Source of the DNA: Planctomycetota bacterium
Lineage (GTDB): Bacteria; Planctomycetota; SZUA-567; JAFGGJ01
Direction of reading: 5' to 3'
Length of the DNA: 64,000 bases
Assembly (NCBI GenBank): GCA_016930595.1
Contig: JAFGGJ010000019.1
Location: 43,297 to 107,296 of the forward strand
Both the position numbers and the translations under genes were made by a program. Under the pieces are notes generated by a model. It was not told the origin of the DNA. It saw only the letters and a list, made by a program, of their open reading frames with translations, and made no database searches. Below are positions 17,018 through 25,655 of the stretch, in pieces (the stretch's first letter is position 1; every line of letters starts with the position of its first letter).

Positions 17018-18304
17018 CTAGTGTTCATATCCGTCGTGCAATCCGGTAACAGTGTATCCGGCGTCTTCAACGGCCTTGCGGAGGGAGTCGATGTCCATGT
17101 CGCCGCCCTTTACGAGAGCCTTCTTCCCCTCCAGGTCGACCACCACGGATTCGACTCCTTCAACCTGCGCCAGGAACCTGCTTACCGTTTCGGCGCAGTG
17201 AGAGCACGTCATCCCGTCGATGTGCAGTGTAAGCATCTTCGCCTCCACGTCAACCGCAGCTCCGGTTTTGAACTCCACGCGGGTCCTTCTGAAGAGCCCC
17301 CCTGCCAGCACCGCTAGGAGGACCACCGCTCCGGTGTGTCTTATCCACGCGTATCCCGCATGGCCGTGGGCGTGTTCCATGAATTCTTTCAGGTCGAAGC
17401 CCCACGTCGTGAACAACAGGTCAAGGAGGAGACCGGCTCCAACCGAAGTCACGGCGACCGTTCCCAGGTAGATGAGTGTCGTGCGCCTGCCGAGCGTCTT
17501 CCACAGGGTTGTTATGGTGGCGGCGTTCGTGGCCGGGCCCGTCATCAGGAAGACGAGTGCCGCCCCGGGTGAAATGCCGGCGGTAATCAGCGCCGCGGCG
17601 ACGGGCACCGACGCCGTCGCACAGACGTACACGGGTATGCCCACCGCGAGCATCAGGAGGTATTCGACGACGTCGCTGCCGATCCTTTCACGGAAGAACT
17701 GTTCGGGGATCAGGGCGGATATCAGCGCCGCCACGACCAGCCCCGCCAGGAGGGGCTTGCCTATGTCGCCGGGGAGGGTGACGAAGCCGTGCCTGAATAT
17801 CCGTTTCAGGCGGCCCTGTCGGGGGGCGTGCATACCGCACGTGGCATCGCTGCAGCATTCGGGGGTGGAAGCGTTTTCAGCCGGGTCCTTGTTTCCGAAG
17901 AGGGCGACGAGCGATCCGCCGAGTAACCCGTTGACGAAAGCCGCGACGGGCCGGAAGAGGGCGAACATGGGGCCCAGGAGGCTCAGAGTGACCATTATGC
18001 TGTCCACTCCGGTCTGCGGCGTGGATATCAGGAAGGATGCCGTCGCTCCGGGGCTGGCGCCTTCCTTCCTGAGCGAGGCCGCGACCGGTATCACGCCGCA
18101 GGAGCACAGGGGGAGGGGCACGCCGAGGAGAGAAGCCTTCAGTATGGGAAGGAAGCCGTGGCCGCCGAGGTGTTTCTCCACCCACGCCTCGGGGATTACG
18201 ACGGCGAGTATTCCGGCTATCAGGAAGCCGAAGAGAAGGTAGGGGGCCATCTGTCCCAGCACGTTCCAGAACTCCCAGACGGTTTCTTTCAGGAACGTCA
18301 GCAT
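17018..18304 (-). CDS. Metal-efflux permease (ArsP/DUF318 type) with C-terminal HMA domain
   Basis: This 428-residue protein has about eight membrane helices and the family signature PLPLCSCGVIPVAASLR near residue 70. A second half follows with VYVCATASVPVAAAL. A His/Cys-rich segment (ECCSDATCGMH) lies between the halves. The last 70 residues are a heavy-metal-associated domain with GMTCSHC. This resembles SO_0444-type copper/zinc efflux permeases, so metal export is the likely role, by family only. The ATG at 18304 overlaps the end of the DUF2400 gene by 7 bases, so translation is probably coupled. Confidence 0.85.
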   Translation of the reverse strand: MLTFLKETVWEFWNVLGQMAPYLLFGFLIAGILAVVIPEAWVEKHLGGHGFLPILKASLLGVPLPLCSCGVIPVAASLRKEGASPGATASFLISTPQTGVDSIMVTLSLLGPMFALFRPVAAFVNGLLGGSLVALFGNKDPAENASTPECCSDATCGMHAPRQGRLKRIFRHGFVTLPGDIGKPLLAGLVVAALISALIPEQFFRERIGSDVVEYLLMLAVGIPVYVCATASVPVAAALITAGISPGAALVFLMTGPATNAATITTLWKTLGRRTTLIYLGTVAVTSVGAGLLLDLLFTTWGFDLKEFMEHAHGHAGYAWIRHTGAVVLLAVLAGGLFRRTRVEFKTGAAVDVEAKMLTLHIDGMTCSHCAETVSRFLAQVEGVESVVVDLEGKKALVKGGDMDIDSLRKAVEDAGYTVTGLHDGYEH

Positions 18305-19092
18305 TCCACGGCCTCGCAATCACGGCATTCCGCAAGGAAAGCCTGCATGTCGGCGTCAGCACGGATGCCGAGTCGTGTGAGGGCGAAGTCGTACTTGACG
18401 GGGTCCAGCGGGGACCACCGCCGGAAGGCTTCCGTGAGTTCGACCGCCGTGCGGATATCCGGCTGCTTTCTGCACGTAAGGCCCAGGATGCGGCCTATTC
18501 TGAACATGTGGGTGTCCAGGGGGATCACCAGGCCGGCGGGGCTGATGCCGTTCCATCCGCCGGGGTCCACGCGGTCGGAGCGGACCATCCACCTGAGATA
18601 CAGGTGCAGGCGCTTGCAGGGACTGCCGGATTCAGGCCGTGGAACAAGGTGGGAGTTTGCCGGAAGGGCGGCACGCAGTTGCGCCGCGAAGGCAGACAGG
18701 CCGCCGGGGATGTCCCGGGGGTCCTGCATGCCTGAGGTAAAGGCCGCGTTCAGGGAACCGTGTTTGCTGAGCATGCGGGAGGCCGCTTCCAGCATTCCAG
18801 CAACGTCCTTTCCGGTGGCGAACCTGTGCCTGAATCCTTGGAAAGCTTTCCGCATGCGGCCGGGGGGCGTTTCCAGGAGCCATGCCGCCGGTCGCGGACC
18901 AAGGATTTCCAGGACGTTAGCGACGCTTTTAAGAATCTGTCCGACGCGGCCGTAGGCGAGGGAAGAAGCCGCCAGGCCGGCTATTTCCCGGTCCGCCGCA
19001 TGCTCGTATGCGTACAGGAACTCAACCGGGTCAGGGTGCGCATATTCCCTGCGGTTGTATCTGGCGTAGAGGTTTTCGAGAGCGCCTTTCAC
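18298..19092 (-). CDS. TIGR02757/DUF2400 family protein of unknown function
   Basis: The 264-residue length and motifs match the TIGR02757 family: YARYNRREYAHPDPVEFLY, EIAGLAASSLAYGRVGQI, RMFRIGR-like LDTHMFRIGRILGL and the C-terminal PVKYDFALTRLGIR. No function is established for the family. No signal peptide is seen, so it is cytoplasmic. It overlaps the metal permease gene downstream. Confidence 0.88.
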   Translation of the reverse strand: MKGALENLYARYNRREYAHPDPVEFLYAYEHAADREIAGLAASSLAYGRVGQILKSVANVLEILGPRPAAWLLETPPGRMRKAFQGFRHRFATGKDVAGMLEAASRMLSKHGSLNAAFTSGMQDPRDIPGGLSAFAAQLRAALPANSHLVPRPESGSPCKRLHLYLRWMVRSDRVDPGGWNGISPAGLVIPLDTHMFRIGRILGLTCRKQPDIRTAVELTEAFRRWSPLDPVKYDFALTRLGIRADADMQAFLAECRDCEAVEC

Positions 19093-19157
19093 GGTTTCAT
19101 CCTGTTAATGTTCCGGCCAGGTAATGATACCTTCCCGCGGCGGGGGGTTTCAGTATT

Positions 19158-20600
19158 TCATTGCTTCAAGACCGCGTCCACGGCCTTGCATGCCGCGTCC
19201 AGGAGGATGTTTTCCGCAGACGCGGTAAAGAAACAACCCGCATCCTCGTATCCGCCGGTACCGTATTCTTCCGGCGGGCTCAGGTAGGAGACGTAGTCCT
19301 GCGCCAGCTCGGTTATCATGAGGCCCCTCCAGGCGCCTTTGCCGAGACGCTTGCGGAGTTTAATGCCGGTGGACGAGAATATCTCGCCCGGCAGGGCGGC
19401 GATGACGTGGCGGCCGAAATTCACGGCGCCCGTTTCGACGGGCCAGGAACCTTTCCGCAGGCTTTCGGCGGGTATTATGCCGGGGCGGCTGCCGCGGTAG
19501 AACTCGACCCAGCGCCTTTCCTCGGCGCGGCGCAGGAGTTCGAGCTTGCGGAGGGGGTCGCTTTCTTTTTCCGCACGGGAGCGCAATTGCAGGAGTTCTT
19601 TCTTGAGGCGGGCGCCGGGCAGGCCGTATTCAGGCCGGAGAGGCAGCACGGCGGCGGCTTTGCCCACGCGGACGTTGTCCAGGGGACGGTACTTTAGTTT
19701 CTGCAAGATCCGGGTGGCCGCGTCCGCCAGGCGTGCGCCGTATTCGTCGGCCGCTGCGGTGCCGTATTCCCGATGCAGCGGACGGACGTCGCCGGCCGGA
19801 CCGCACACGAACAGGGTCTTGCCGCCGAGGGAGGCTTCCAGAGTGTGCCGCAGGGTCCCGATGAAGTCCGGATAGAGCGCGTTGCCTATCTTGACCGCAC
19901 TCGCCAGAACCGGGTGGACGGGGAACCGGACCATGCGGGCTATGGGGCGGGCGGCGTCCATTGAGCGGATGTCCAGTATTTCCAGGCGGGTGTCGGGCGG
20001 GGTCGCCAGGGAGCAGGTCCGCACCCACTTTTTCCAGAGGGCTGGATCGAGGCCGCGTTCCTCGAGGTACGCGGCGGCCTGCCCTGAGGCGTCCAGGGAA
20101 AGCGAGCGGACTACGGCGCCGTCGTTGAACATGCTGCAGAAAGTCCCCGCCGGACCGAGACGGCAGCGCCTGCGGATGGTCCACCCGCGGCCGAGGCTGC
20201 GGGATGCGAAGGCCGCTTCTGCCGGGGCGTACCCGTCGCGGGCTTTTTCGACGGAGCGCGCTATCCTTTCGGCGATGGGCACCGCTGCGGCGCCGTCGCT
20301 GGAAGAAGACGCATGTACGTGGTTGCACCATATGACCTGGCGGGACAAAGGCACTCCGGTGTTGCTCTCGAGAGCGCGCTGAAAGACTTTCATCCAGTCG
20401 GCATAGAGCTCCAGCATGTCGACGACGCACAGCAGTATTTCAACGTCCCCATCGGACAGCAGGATTGTCCGGGCGGTAAGGGAGCCGAGATGTTCCGCCG
20501 GCCCGGCGACGCGGCCGCCTCGGGTTTCAAGGCTCACGAGGTCCGTGATATCTGCCTCGGCCGCAGCGGCGCGCCAAGGTGTGTGGACAGGCGATTTCAG
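19158..20600 (-). CDS. Neutral/alkaline ceramidase-like hydrolase (N-terminal domain type)
   Basis: The product resembles the neutral/alkaline non-lysosomal ceramidase N-terminal domain proteins often annotated as hypothetical in glycan-degrading bacteria. Evidence is the WCNHVHASSSSDG segment (metal-site His), the conserved CGPAGDVRP and the closing LPGEIFSSTG-like stretch. The first recognised initiator is GTG at 20537. However, the same frame is open upstream and reads AAAEADITDLVSLE, which matches the family N-terminus. A GAGGAG at 20607-20612 stands 6 bases before CTG at 20600, so I place a tentative CTG start there. No signal peptide is visible. The substrate is unknown; amide hydrolysis is family inference. 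Confidence 0.78.
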   Translation of the reverse strand: MKSPVHTPWRAAAAEADITDLVSLETRGGRVAGPAEHLGSLTARTILLSDGDVEILLCVVDMLELYADWMKVFQRALESNTGVPLSRQVIWCNHVHASSSSDGAAAVPIAERIARSVEKARDGYAPAEAAFASRSLGRGWTIRRRCRLGPAGTFCSMFNDGAVVRSLSLDASGQAAAYLEERGLDPALWKKWVRTCSLATPPDTRLEILDIRSMDAARPIARMVRFPVHPVLASAVKIGNALYPDFIGTLRHTLEASLGGKTLFVCGPAGDVRPLHREYGTAAADEYGARLADAATRILQKLKYRPLDNVRVGKAAAVLPLRPEYGLPGARLKKELLQLRSRAEKESDPLRKLELLRRAEERRWVEFYRGSRPGIIPAESLRKGSWPVETGAVNFGRHVIAALPGEIFSSTGIKLRKRLGKGAWRGLMITELAQDYVSYLSPPEEYGTGGYEDAGCFFTASAENILLDAACKAVDAVLKQ

Positions 20601-20632
20601 ACCAGGCTCCTCGGCGGTTGGGGGACGGCGAC

Positions 20633-20661
20633 ATAATAGGGCGGGCGATTCCGGGTGTCAA
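20633..20661 (-). promoter_or_regulatory. Strong sigma-70 promoter for the ceramidase-like gene
   Basis: On the minus strand, TTGACA (20656-20661) and TATTAT (20633-20638) are separated by 17 bases. Transcription would start near 20626, about 25 bases before the proposed CTG start. Confidence 0.65.
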
Positions 20662-20691
20662 GCCTCGGGACCGCCGCGTATGCGGCGATTG

Positions 20692-20720
20692 TTGACCGAA
20701 GGCCCCTTTGCACATATACT
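20692..20720 (+). promoter_or_regulatory. Sigma-70 promoter for the HEAT-repeat gene
   Basis: TTGACC (20692-20697) and TATACT (20715-20720) are separated by 17 bases. The predicted transcript starts near 20727, leaving a leader of about 20 bases that carries AGGGAGGA. It diverges from the promoter at 20633-20661. Confidence 0.6.
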
Positions 20721-20748
20721 TAAGCCCGGCGATGCAGGGAGGACGTGT

Positions 20749-23364
20749 TTGCGCGGCGTGAGGGAAAAGTCCGAGCTTGGTGAATTCACCATATCCAGGC
20801 GTCTTACCGCCCGCTTGGGCGCCCTGATCCTGAAGAAGATAGAAGTCTCGCATGCCGTCATCGAAGCCGCTGTCCCCGCCAGCGCCCTGGAAAAACTGCT
20901 GTTGTCGCCAACCGTCCTGGGAGAGCTGACCCCGGATCTGCTGAAAGAGGCAGGGGCTTCTGCGGGCCTGGGCGACGAGGGGCTTGTTCTCGACCTTGCG
21001 GACAGCGAGGACGGCTGGCGCATTATCGCACTGGAAGAAGAGCTGCTGGCGGAAAAGGCCTGGGGGGAGGATGTCGAATCCGCTGCGGCCGGGGGACCCG
21101 CCCCTGCCAGGCCGCTGGCGCGCACGCGGCCGGCAGCCGATGGCGCTGGGGCGGCGGGGCTTTTCGATGAAAACCGCCTGAAGGAACTCAAGGTAACCCT
21201 CTTTACCAGCGCGGATCCCGAGGCCAAGATAGAAGCGCTGCGGCTGTTGTGCTACTCGCCCTTGCCGCCCGAAGAAAAAGCGGAAGTCCTCCTGCAGGGG
21301 CTGCAGGACGTGTCCGCCGAGGTGCGCGCGGAGTCCGCCGGGCTTACCGCTCTTGTCGGTCTTGACGCTTCCGCTGCCGAAAACCTGCGGACGATGGCCA
21401 CCGGGGCCGAGGAAGACAGGGCGTTTGCCTCCGAGCGTCTTGCCGTCTATGCCCGTGAAGGCCGTGGGCATGCCGCGATGATGGCGGTGACGGCGCTTGT
21501 GGCCGCGCTGCGGAACGATCCGTCGGCGGTCGTCCGGAGGGCGTGCCTGCGCTCGTTGGAAGAATCGGCTGCTTTTCTTGCTTCGAACACTCATCGCGCC
21601 ACCGAACTGATACGGATGCTCCTGGCCCACCTCGGCAAGGACTACGGCACTCTTGCCACCCCGGCACGGCGGCTGTTCGTCCGGCTGGCGGAACTCATTC
21701 CCGAAGTTGTTTCCGCGACGATCTGGGAAGAGGTGGAAGCCACTCCGGACAGACGCGTCCGCGTCATGCTCCTGACGGTGCTCGGCGATATCCCAGGCAC
21801 CGACGCACGCCGGCTGGCGGCGGCTATGGCCGCCGAATCCGCACGGTCGGAAGAACGCGGCGCGGACTTCCGCTCTTTCGCGACTTATTTCCACAAGCTC
21901 GGCGTGGAGGCCATCAGGGCGCTCGTCGCGGTATATCCTTCCGCAGACCAGTCGCAGCGCAAGTACCTTGTCCACCTCCTTGACGACATCTGCAGGTACG
22001 GGCAAGTGACTCCCGAGGCCAAGGAGGAAGTGGCGCTGCTGTTCAAAAGGTATCTTTCGGGAGCCTCGAGGGACATCAGGATATCCATAATGTCGACGCA
22101 CGTCGTGTCCGACAGGAACCTGTCCGACGACACGAGGCGGGACCTTGCGGGCCTTTTCCTGGAAAACGTGCATGACGTGCACATGCCGACCGACATCGAC
22201 AACGTGGAGTACACTGTGAGTCACATGGGCATGGCGGCCGTGGACCCCCTCGCAAGCAGGCTGGGCGACCACTACCCCGATGGCGAGCGTGTCCGCTCTG
22301 CGAAGCTCCTGGGGGAACTGGGGAGGCACGAAGGCTTTCTGGCTTTGTCGGAAGAGACCGGGCGCACGCTGGAAGGGCTGCTGAGGACGCTGGAAAAACG
22401 CCGCATGGAAGGTTTCCCGGAGACGGGAGCGGTGCTGGTAGCGGAGGGCAAGATAGCCTCGTCCCCCAGCGTCGGCCGGAACGCGGTGAACATCGTGACG
22501 CGCGCGGCGCTGGAAGAACTGGAACGCAAAGGCCCCGACGCGTTCGTGTACGAAGCGCTTGGCTGGGCGGCGTCCTCCACCAAGGCGGCGCCGGGCTTCA
22601 TCAAGAAGGCCCTGCAGGCGTTGTATGCCATGCTGGACGCCCCGGAGGTGGACATAGTGCCAGAGAGCCGCCTGGAAGGGGACACGAAAGTATTTGAACT
22701 GGGGGATGAGGCCGGTTTCTATACGGACCTCCTGCCGGCGGCCATGAAAGGGCTGGAGCTCGTCTACCTGGGCCACGCGCGCGCCTCGGGCCTCCGCAAC
22801 ACCATAGTGGGCTTTCTGTTGCGAAAATGGCAGGAAGTCATAACCGGGAAACACGTCTGGGGGCCGGGCAACGTCACGGAAATGGTCCAGGTGCTTAAAC
22901 GGATAGCGGCGCATTCTTCCACGGACTCCGGGCACAGGCTCGCCGTGCTCAAGCTGCTCGGCAAGCGTCTGTACAATATCCCGGTGATGCTGGCGGTGGG
23001 GGATATTCTCAAAGCCGACGCTTCTTCGGGGGAAATCGCTAGGGTTGCCAGCGCCGTGGCCGTGGCGCTCCTGAAGCGGAGGGATGCCGAAGGGCGGTTC
23101 AACGAAGACGAACGGACGGAAATTCTCGAAGTGCTGGGAGAAATCGTGTCCCGGGAACATCTCGATACGGAGACGGCCGGGACCGACAGGCTCAGGGATA
23201 CTCTCATCGAGACTCTGTTCGCCGGACTCAGGGATTCCGTGCCGGGCGTCTACCAGGCGCTTTCTCCCCTCAGGTCGGTTGACTGGCTGCCTGAAAAGGT
23301 GCGGCAGTCGATTGCCGAGCGCCTTGCCGATTACGAGAGTATTGTGCCATATGCGCCTTCCTGA
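20749..23364 (+). CDS. Large HEAT-repeat protein
   Basis: This about 871-residue protein is made of degenerate HEAT-type helical repeats over most of its length (for example EVLLQGLQDVSAEVRAESA, LVAALRNDPSAVVRRACL). No enzyme motif and no signal peptide are seen. It is probably a protein-protein scaffold in the cytoplasm. TTG at 20749 is chosen because AGGGAGGA lies 5 bases upstream within the leader predicted from the promoter; GTG at 20758 is a second option. The frame is open back to 20416 but that part lies under the divergent gene. An HlyD-like gene follows 90 bases later. Confidence 0.8.
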   Translation: MRGVREKSELGEFTISRRLTARLGALILKKIEVSHAVIEAAVPASALEKLLLSPTVLGELTPDLLKEAGASAGLGDEGLVLDLADSEDGWRIIALEEELLAEKAWGEDVESAAAGGPAPARPLARTRPAADGAGAAGLFDENRLKELKVTLFTSADPEAKIEALRLLCYSPLPPEEKAEVLLQGLQDVSAEVRAESAGLTALVGLDASAAENLRTMATGAEEDRAFASERLAVYAREGRGHAAMMAVTALVAALRNDPSAVVRRACLRSLEESAAFLASNTHRATELIRMLLAHLGKDYGTLATPARRLFVRLAELIPEVVSATIWEEVEATPDRRVRVMLLTVLGDIPGTDARRLAAAMAAESARSEERGADFRSFATYFHKLGVEAIRALVAVYPSADQSQRKYLVHLLDDICRYGQVTPEAKEEVALLFKRYLSGASRDIRISIMSTHVVSDRNLSDDTRRDLAGLFLENVHDVHMPTDIDNVEYTVSHMGMAAVDPLASRLGDHYPDGERVRSAKLLGELGRHEGFLALSEETGRTLEGLLRTLEKRRMEGFPETGAVLVAEGKIASSPSVGRNAVNIVTRAALEELERKGPDAFVYEALGWAASSTKAAPGFIKKALQALYAMLDAPEVDIVPESRLEGDTKVFELGDEAGFYTDLLPAAMKGLELVYLGHARASGLRNTIVGFLLRKWQEVITGKHVWGPGNVTEMVQVLKRIAAHSSTDSGHRLAVLKLLGKRLYNIPVMLAVGDILKADASSGEIARVASAVAVALLKRRDAEGRFNEDERTEILEVLGEIVSREHLDTETAGTDRLRDTLIETLFAGLRDSVPGVYQALSPLRSVDWLPEKVRQSIAERLADYESIVPYAPS

Positions 23365-23454
23365 CGGTAGAAAGAAGAAAAGACGCTTTTTGCTTGAGTT
23401 TTACGCCAAGGTCGTGTACTCATTGTTATATCACACCCGAGAGGCCGAAACGTC

Positions 23455-24777
23455 ATGCGCCCAGTGAGAATGCTGTTCATTATCGGAGGTCTTTTTTTCG
23501 GCCTGCTGCTGTTCGTCGCCGTCCTCCTGATGGTCGCACGCATGGATCTTGTGGTCGTGGGGCAGGGGACTATTGAGGAACACTCGTGGCGCTACATAAC
23601 GCCGGAAGTCAAGGGTATCGTTTCCGAAGTGCTCAAGAAGGAAGGGGACGCGGTCGAGGAGGGGGAAGTTATCGCGCTGCTTGACGACTGCGAGGCGAGG
23701 GAACTTCTGCGAAAGGCGGAACTCGCCTTCTCCGAAGCGGAGAAAGCCGTCGCCGTGGCCGTTCAGGAACATGCCCACCTTGTCGAAAACCGGAAGTTCG
23801 TGGCGATGGAGCTGGAACTCTTCTCCATTGAGCAGGATAAGGCCCGTCTCCGCCTGGATGCGGCGGTCGCGGACCGCAGGGGCGCCGAAGCGGGAGTGGC
23901 AAAGACCGAGAAATCCGTTGCCGCCGCCAGGATAAGGCTGGGCTCGGCGGTGCTCGAGCGCGAAGACCAGGAACGGCTCGCCAAGGCGGGATTTGTTTCG
24001 GATCGCTTTGTCGAGCGGGCCAGGAACGCAGAACAGCTCGCTTCGCTGGCCGTGGAATCGGCCATGAGCGACCTCGTCTCGGCACGCCAGGACCTGGAGC
24101 GCATGCGCTCCAACGAAGCCCTCAGGAAGGCCGAGCTCGACGGCCTGTCCGCCGCTACCCTCCAGGCGAACCTGGAATTCGTCGACCATGAAGTGAAGGC
24201 TGCTCAGGCGCGCATCGAACAGGCCGAAGTGCGGAGGGACAGCGCCGCGGCCGAACTGGACCGCATGCGCTACCGGTCCGGCCTGTACAAGATACGGGCT
24301 CCTATCGCAGGCACCATCGTGGATCTGGATCTGTATTCCGGCGAGATGTCCGGAACCACGGCCGCCGGCGCGGCTACGAGCGTCGTCGGCAAGGTCGTGG
24401 GCGAGGGGGGCTTCGACATGGTTGCCGCCGTACCGAAACTCGAAGTCATACGCGTCCGGCCCGAACAGGAAGTGGACGTGCGGATGGACGCCTACGGCTA
24501 TAGGCGCTACGGGACCTTCAGGGGAGTCGTGGCAAGCATCAAGGCGGAGGACGACGGCACCTACAAGGTGCGCATCCGCCTGGACAGGAGCATCTACGAA
24601 CTGCGCAGCGGCATGGGCGGCCTGGCCAGGATAAAAGTCGGCAGGGTCAACGTCCTGTCGTATATCATGGGCCTTGCCGAAGATAAGGACCTGGAGCGCC
24701 TGCGCAAGGAGGCCGACCGCGTCGGCTCGGCGACTTACCCGCCCGGCGAAGGGCCGGAGCCGGACGCCGGCGAATAG
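23455..24777 (+). CDS. HlyD-family periplasmic adaptor protein
   Basis: This 440-residue protein has an N-terminal membrane helix (about 6-29) and a biotinyl-lipoyl-like half-motif (VKGIVSEVLKKEGDAVEEGE). A long coiled-coil hairpin spans about residues 80-275. The second lipoyl half contains IRAPIAGTIVDLDLYSGE. These proteins link an inner-membrane ABC, MFS or RND pump to an outer-membrane channel. No pump gene is adjacent, so the partner must lie elsewhere, or the protein acts with the HEAT-repeat protein just upstream. Complete length. Confidence 0.85.
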   Translation: MRPVRMLFIIGGLFFGLLLFVAVLLMVARMDLVVVGQGTIEEHSWRYITPEVKGIVSEVLKKEGDAVEEGEVIALLDDCEARELLRKAELAFSEAEKAVAVAVQEHAHLVENRKFVAMELELFSIEQDKARLRLDAAVADRRGAEAGVAKTEKSVAAARIRLGSAVLEREDQERLAKAGFVSDRFVERARNAEQLASLAVESAMSDLVSARQDLERMRSNEALRKAELDGLSAATLQANLEFVDHEVKAAQARIEQAEVRRDSAAAELDRMRYRSGLYKIRAPIAGTIVDLDLYSGEMSGTTAAGAATSVVGKVVGEGGFDMVAAVPKLEVIRVRPEQEVDVRMDAYGYRRYGTFRGVVASIKAEDDGTYKVRIRLDRSIYELRSGMGGLARIKVGRVNVLSYIMGLAEDKDLERLRKEADRVGSATYPPGEGPEPDAGE

Positions 24778-24789
24778 GCGCGGGCTTTT

Positions 24790-24805
24790 CCGCCCCCTGG
24801 GGCGG
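24790..24805. terminator. Hairpin in the convergent HlyD/signal peptidase gap
   Basis: CCGCCCCCTGGGGCGG forms a six- to seven-pair G+C stem between two convergent stops (24777 and 24812). There is no T tract on the downstream side of either strand, so this is a weak terminator candidate. Confidence 0.3.
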
Positions 24806-24811
24806 TCGGCG

Positions 24812-25393
24812 TCAGGGGTTCACGAAGCCGATCCGTGAGAGCGGCCAGACTATGAGCCACGGCCTGCCTTCGACTTTTTCTCCGGACAGCGGCCCCGTGA
24901 AGCGGCTGTCGAATGAATCCTTGGAATCGTCCCCCAGGAGCACGAAACCCTCGCCGGCCGCCAGCGCCGTCCCGGGTCGCATCTTGCCGTAGGCATAGTG
25001 CCTGAGCGCCGCGAGTTTCTCCGGACGCTCGGGCGGACCCTCGTTCACCAGGACGACGTCGTCGTCCGTACGGATGGAAACACTCTCCCCCGGCAGCCCA
25101 ACTACGCGCTTCATGATCTGCAACCCTTCGTCGTGGAACATCACGGTTTCCCAGCGTCTGGGCCGGCGCAGGCGATACGTTATCTTTTCCGTCAGCACCC
25201 AGTCGCACCCCGCTTCGGATTCGGAACGCAGCGTCGGCGCCATCGACCCGGATATCACGGCTGAGACGTCGAAAAAGAGGTGGTAGAACAGCATTATGGC
25301 GCCCAGGAACGCCAGTGAATTCCATCCGACGCGGCCGGCTCGCCGCGCCGCGGTCAAAAAGCGTGTGCGGAAGAGAGCTTCATTCGCCGGCAT
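24812..25393 (-). CDS. lepB: Signal peptidase I
   Basis: This 193-residue inner-membrane serine protease cleaves signal peptides. One TM helix is at about 27-42. The catalytic serine is Ser50 in SGSMAPTL and the general base Lys95 is in MKRVVGLPGE. The conserved region LGDDSKDSFDSRFTGPL follows. Its ATG lies inside the end of the 91-residue membrane-protein gene (14-base overlap). It is the last gene of the radical SAM operon, so it may be dedicated to a product of that operon rather than being the general housekeeping enzyme. Confidence 0.93.
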   Translation of the reverse strand: MPANEALFRTRFLTAARRAGRVGWNSLAFLGAIMLFYHLFFDVSAVISGSMAPTLRSESEAGCDWVLTEKITYRLRRPRRWETVMFHDEGLQIMKRVVGLPGESVSIRTDDDVVLVNEGPPERPEKLAALRHYAYGKMRPGTALAAGEGFVLLGDDSKDSFDSRFTGPLSGEKVEGRPWLIVWPLSRIGFVNP

Positions 25394-25655
25394 GGCCGGA
25401 CCCGGTTTTTTCGACGGACGGCGCCTGTCGGGCCTCCGCCGCCTGTATCAAGTCGGCGCGCCGCTGCCATTCCAGGCGTGTCGATCGGGTCGCTCCGCTC
25501 GTGCGCGTCGTCATCCCCCCCACGGCGACCAGCGCCAGTCCGCCGGCAACGCCTAGGCCGATAAGGGCGTCCACGAGGACGTTCCGGTTCCAGGGGGCTT
25601 CTTCGGCCGGTTCAGGCGGCGCGTTGGGGTCCGGCAGTCTTGTGCTTCCACTCAT
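25380..25655 (-). CDS. Small single-pass membrane protein, possible substrate of the neighbouring radical SAM enzyme
   Basis: This 91-residue protein has a Pro/Glu-rich N-terminus (about 1-22), one hydrophobic helix at about 27-47 and a C-terminal tail of about 44 residues. The tail starts MTTRTSGATRSTRLEWQRR and is rich in Arg, Thr, Ser and Ala with no cysteine. I recognise no family. Its start overlaps the radical SAM stop by four bases and its end overlaps the signal peptidase start, so all three are translated together. An Ala-rich stretch after the helix (LVAVGG) could be a signal peptidase site. Its role as the maturase target is inference from context. Confidence 0.7.
   Translation of the reverse strand: MSGSTRLPDPNAPPEPAEEAPWNRNVLVDALIGLGVAGGLALVAVGGMTTRTSGATRSTRLEWQRRADLIQAAEARQAPSVEKTGSGHAGE

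Noticed and set aside
20527..23160. 877-codon minus-strand frame opposite the HEAT-repeat gene
   Set aside because: It has no recognisable domain and its start lies inside the promoter region of the ceramidase-like gene; the plus frame has regular helical repeats.
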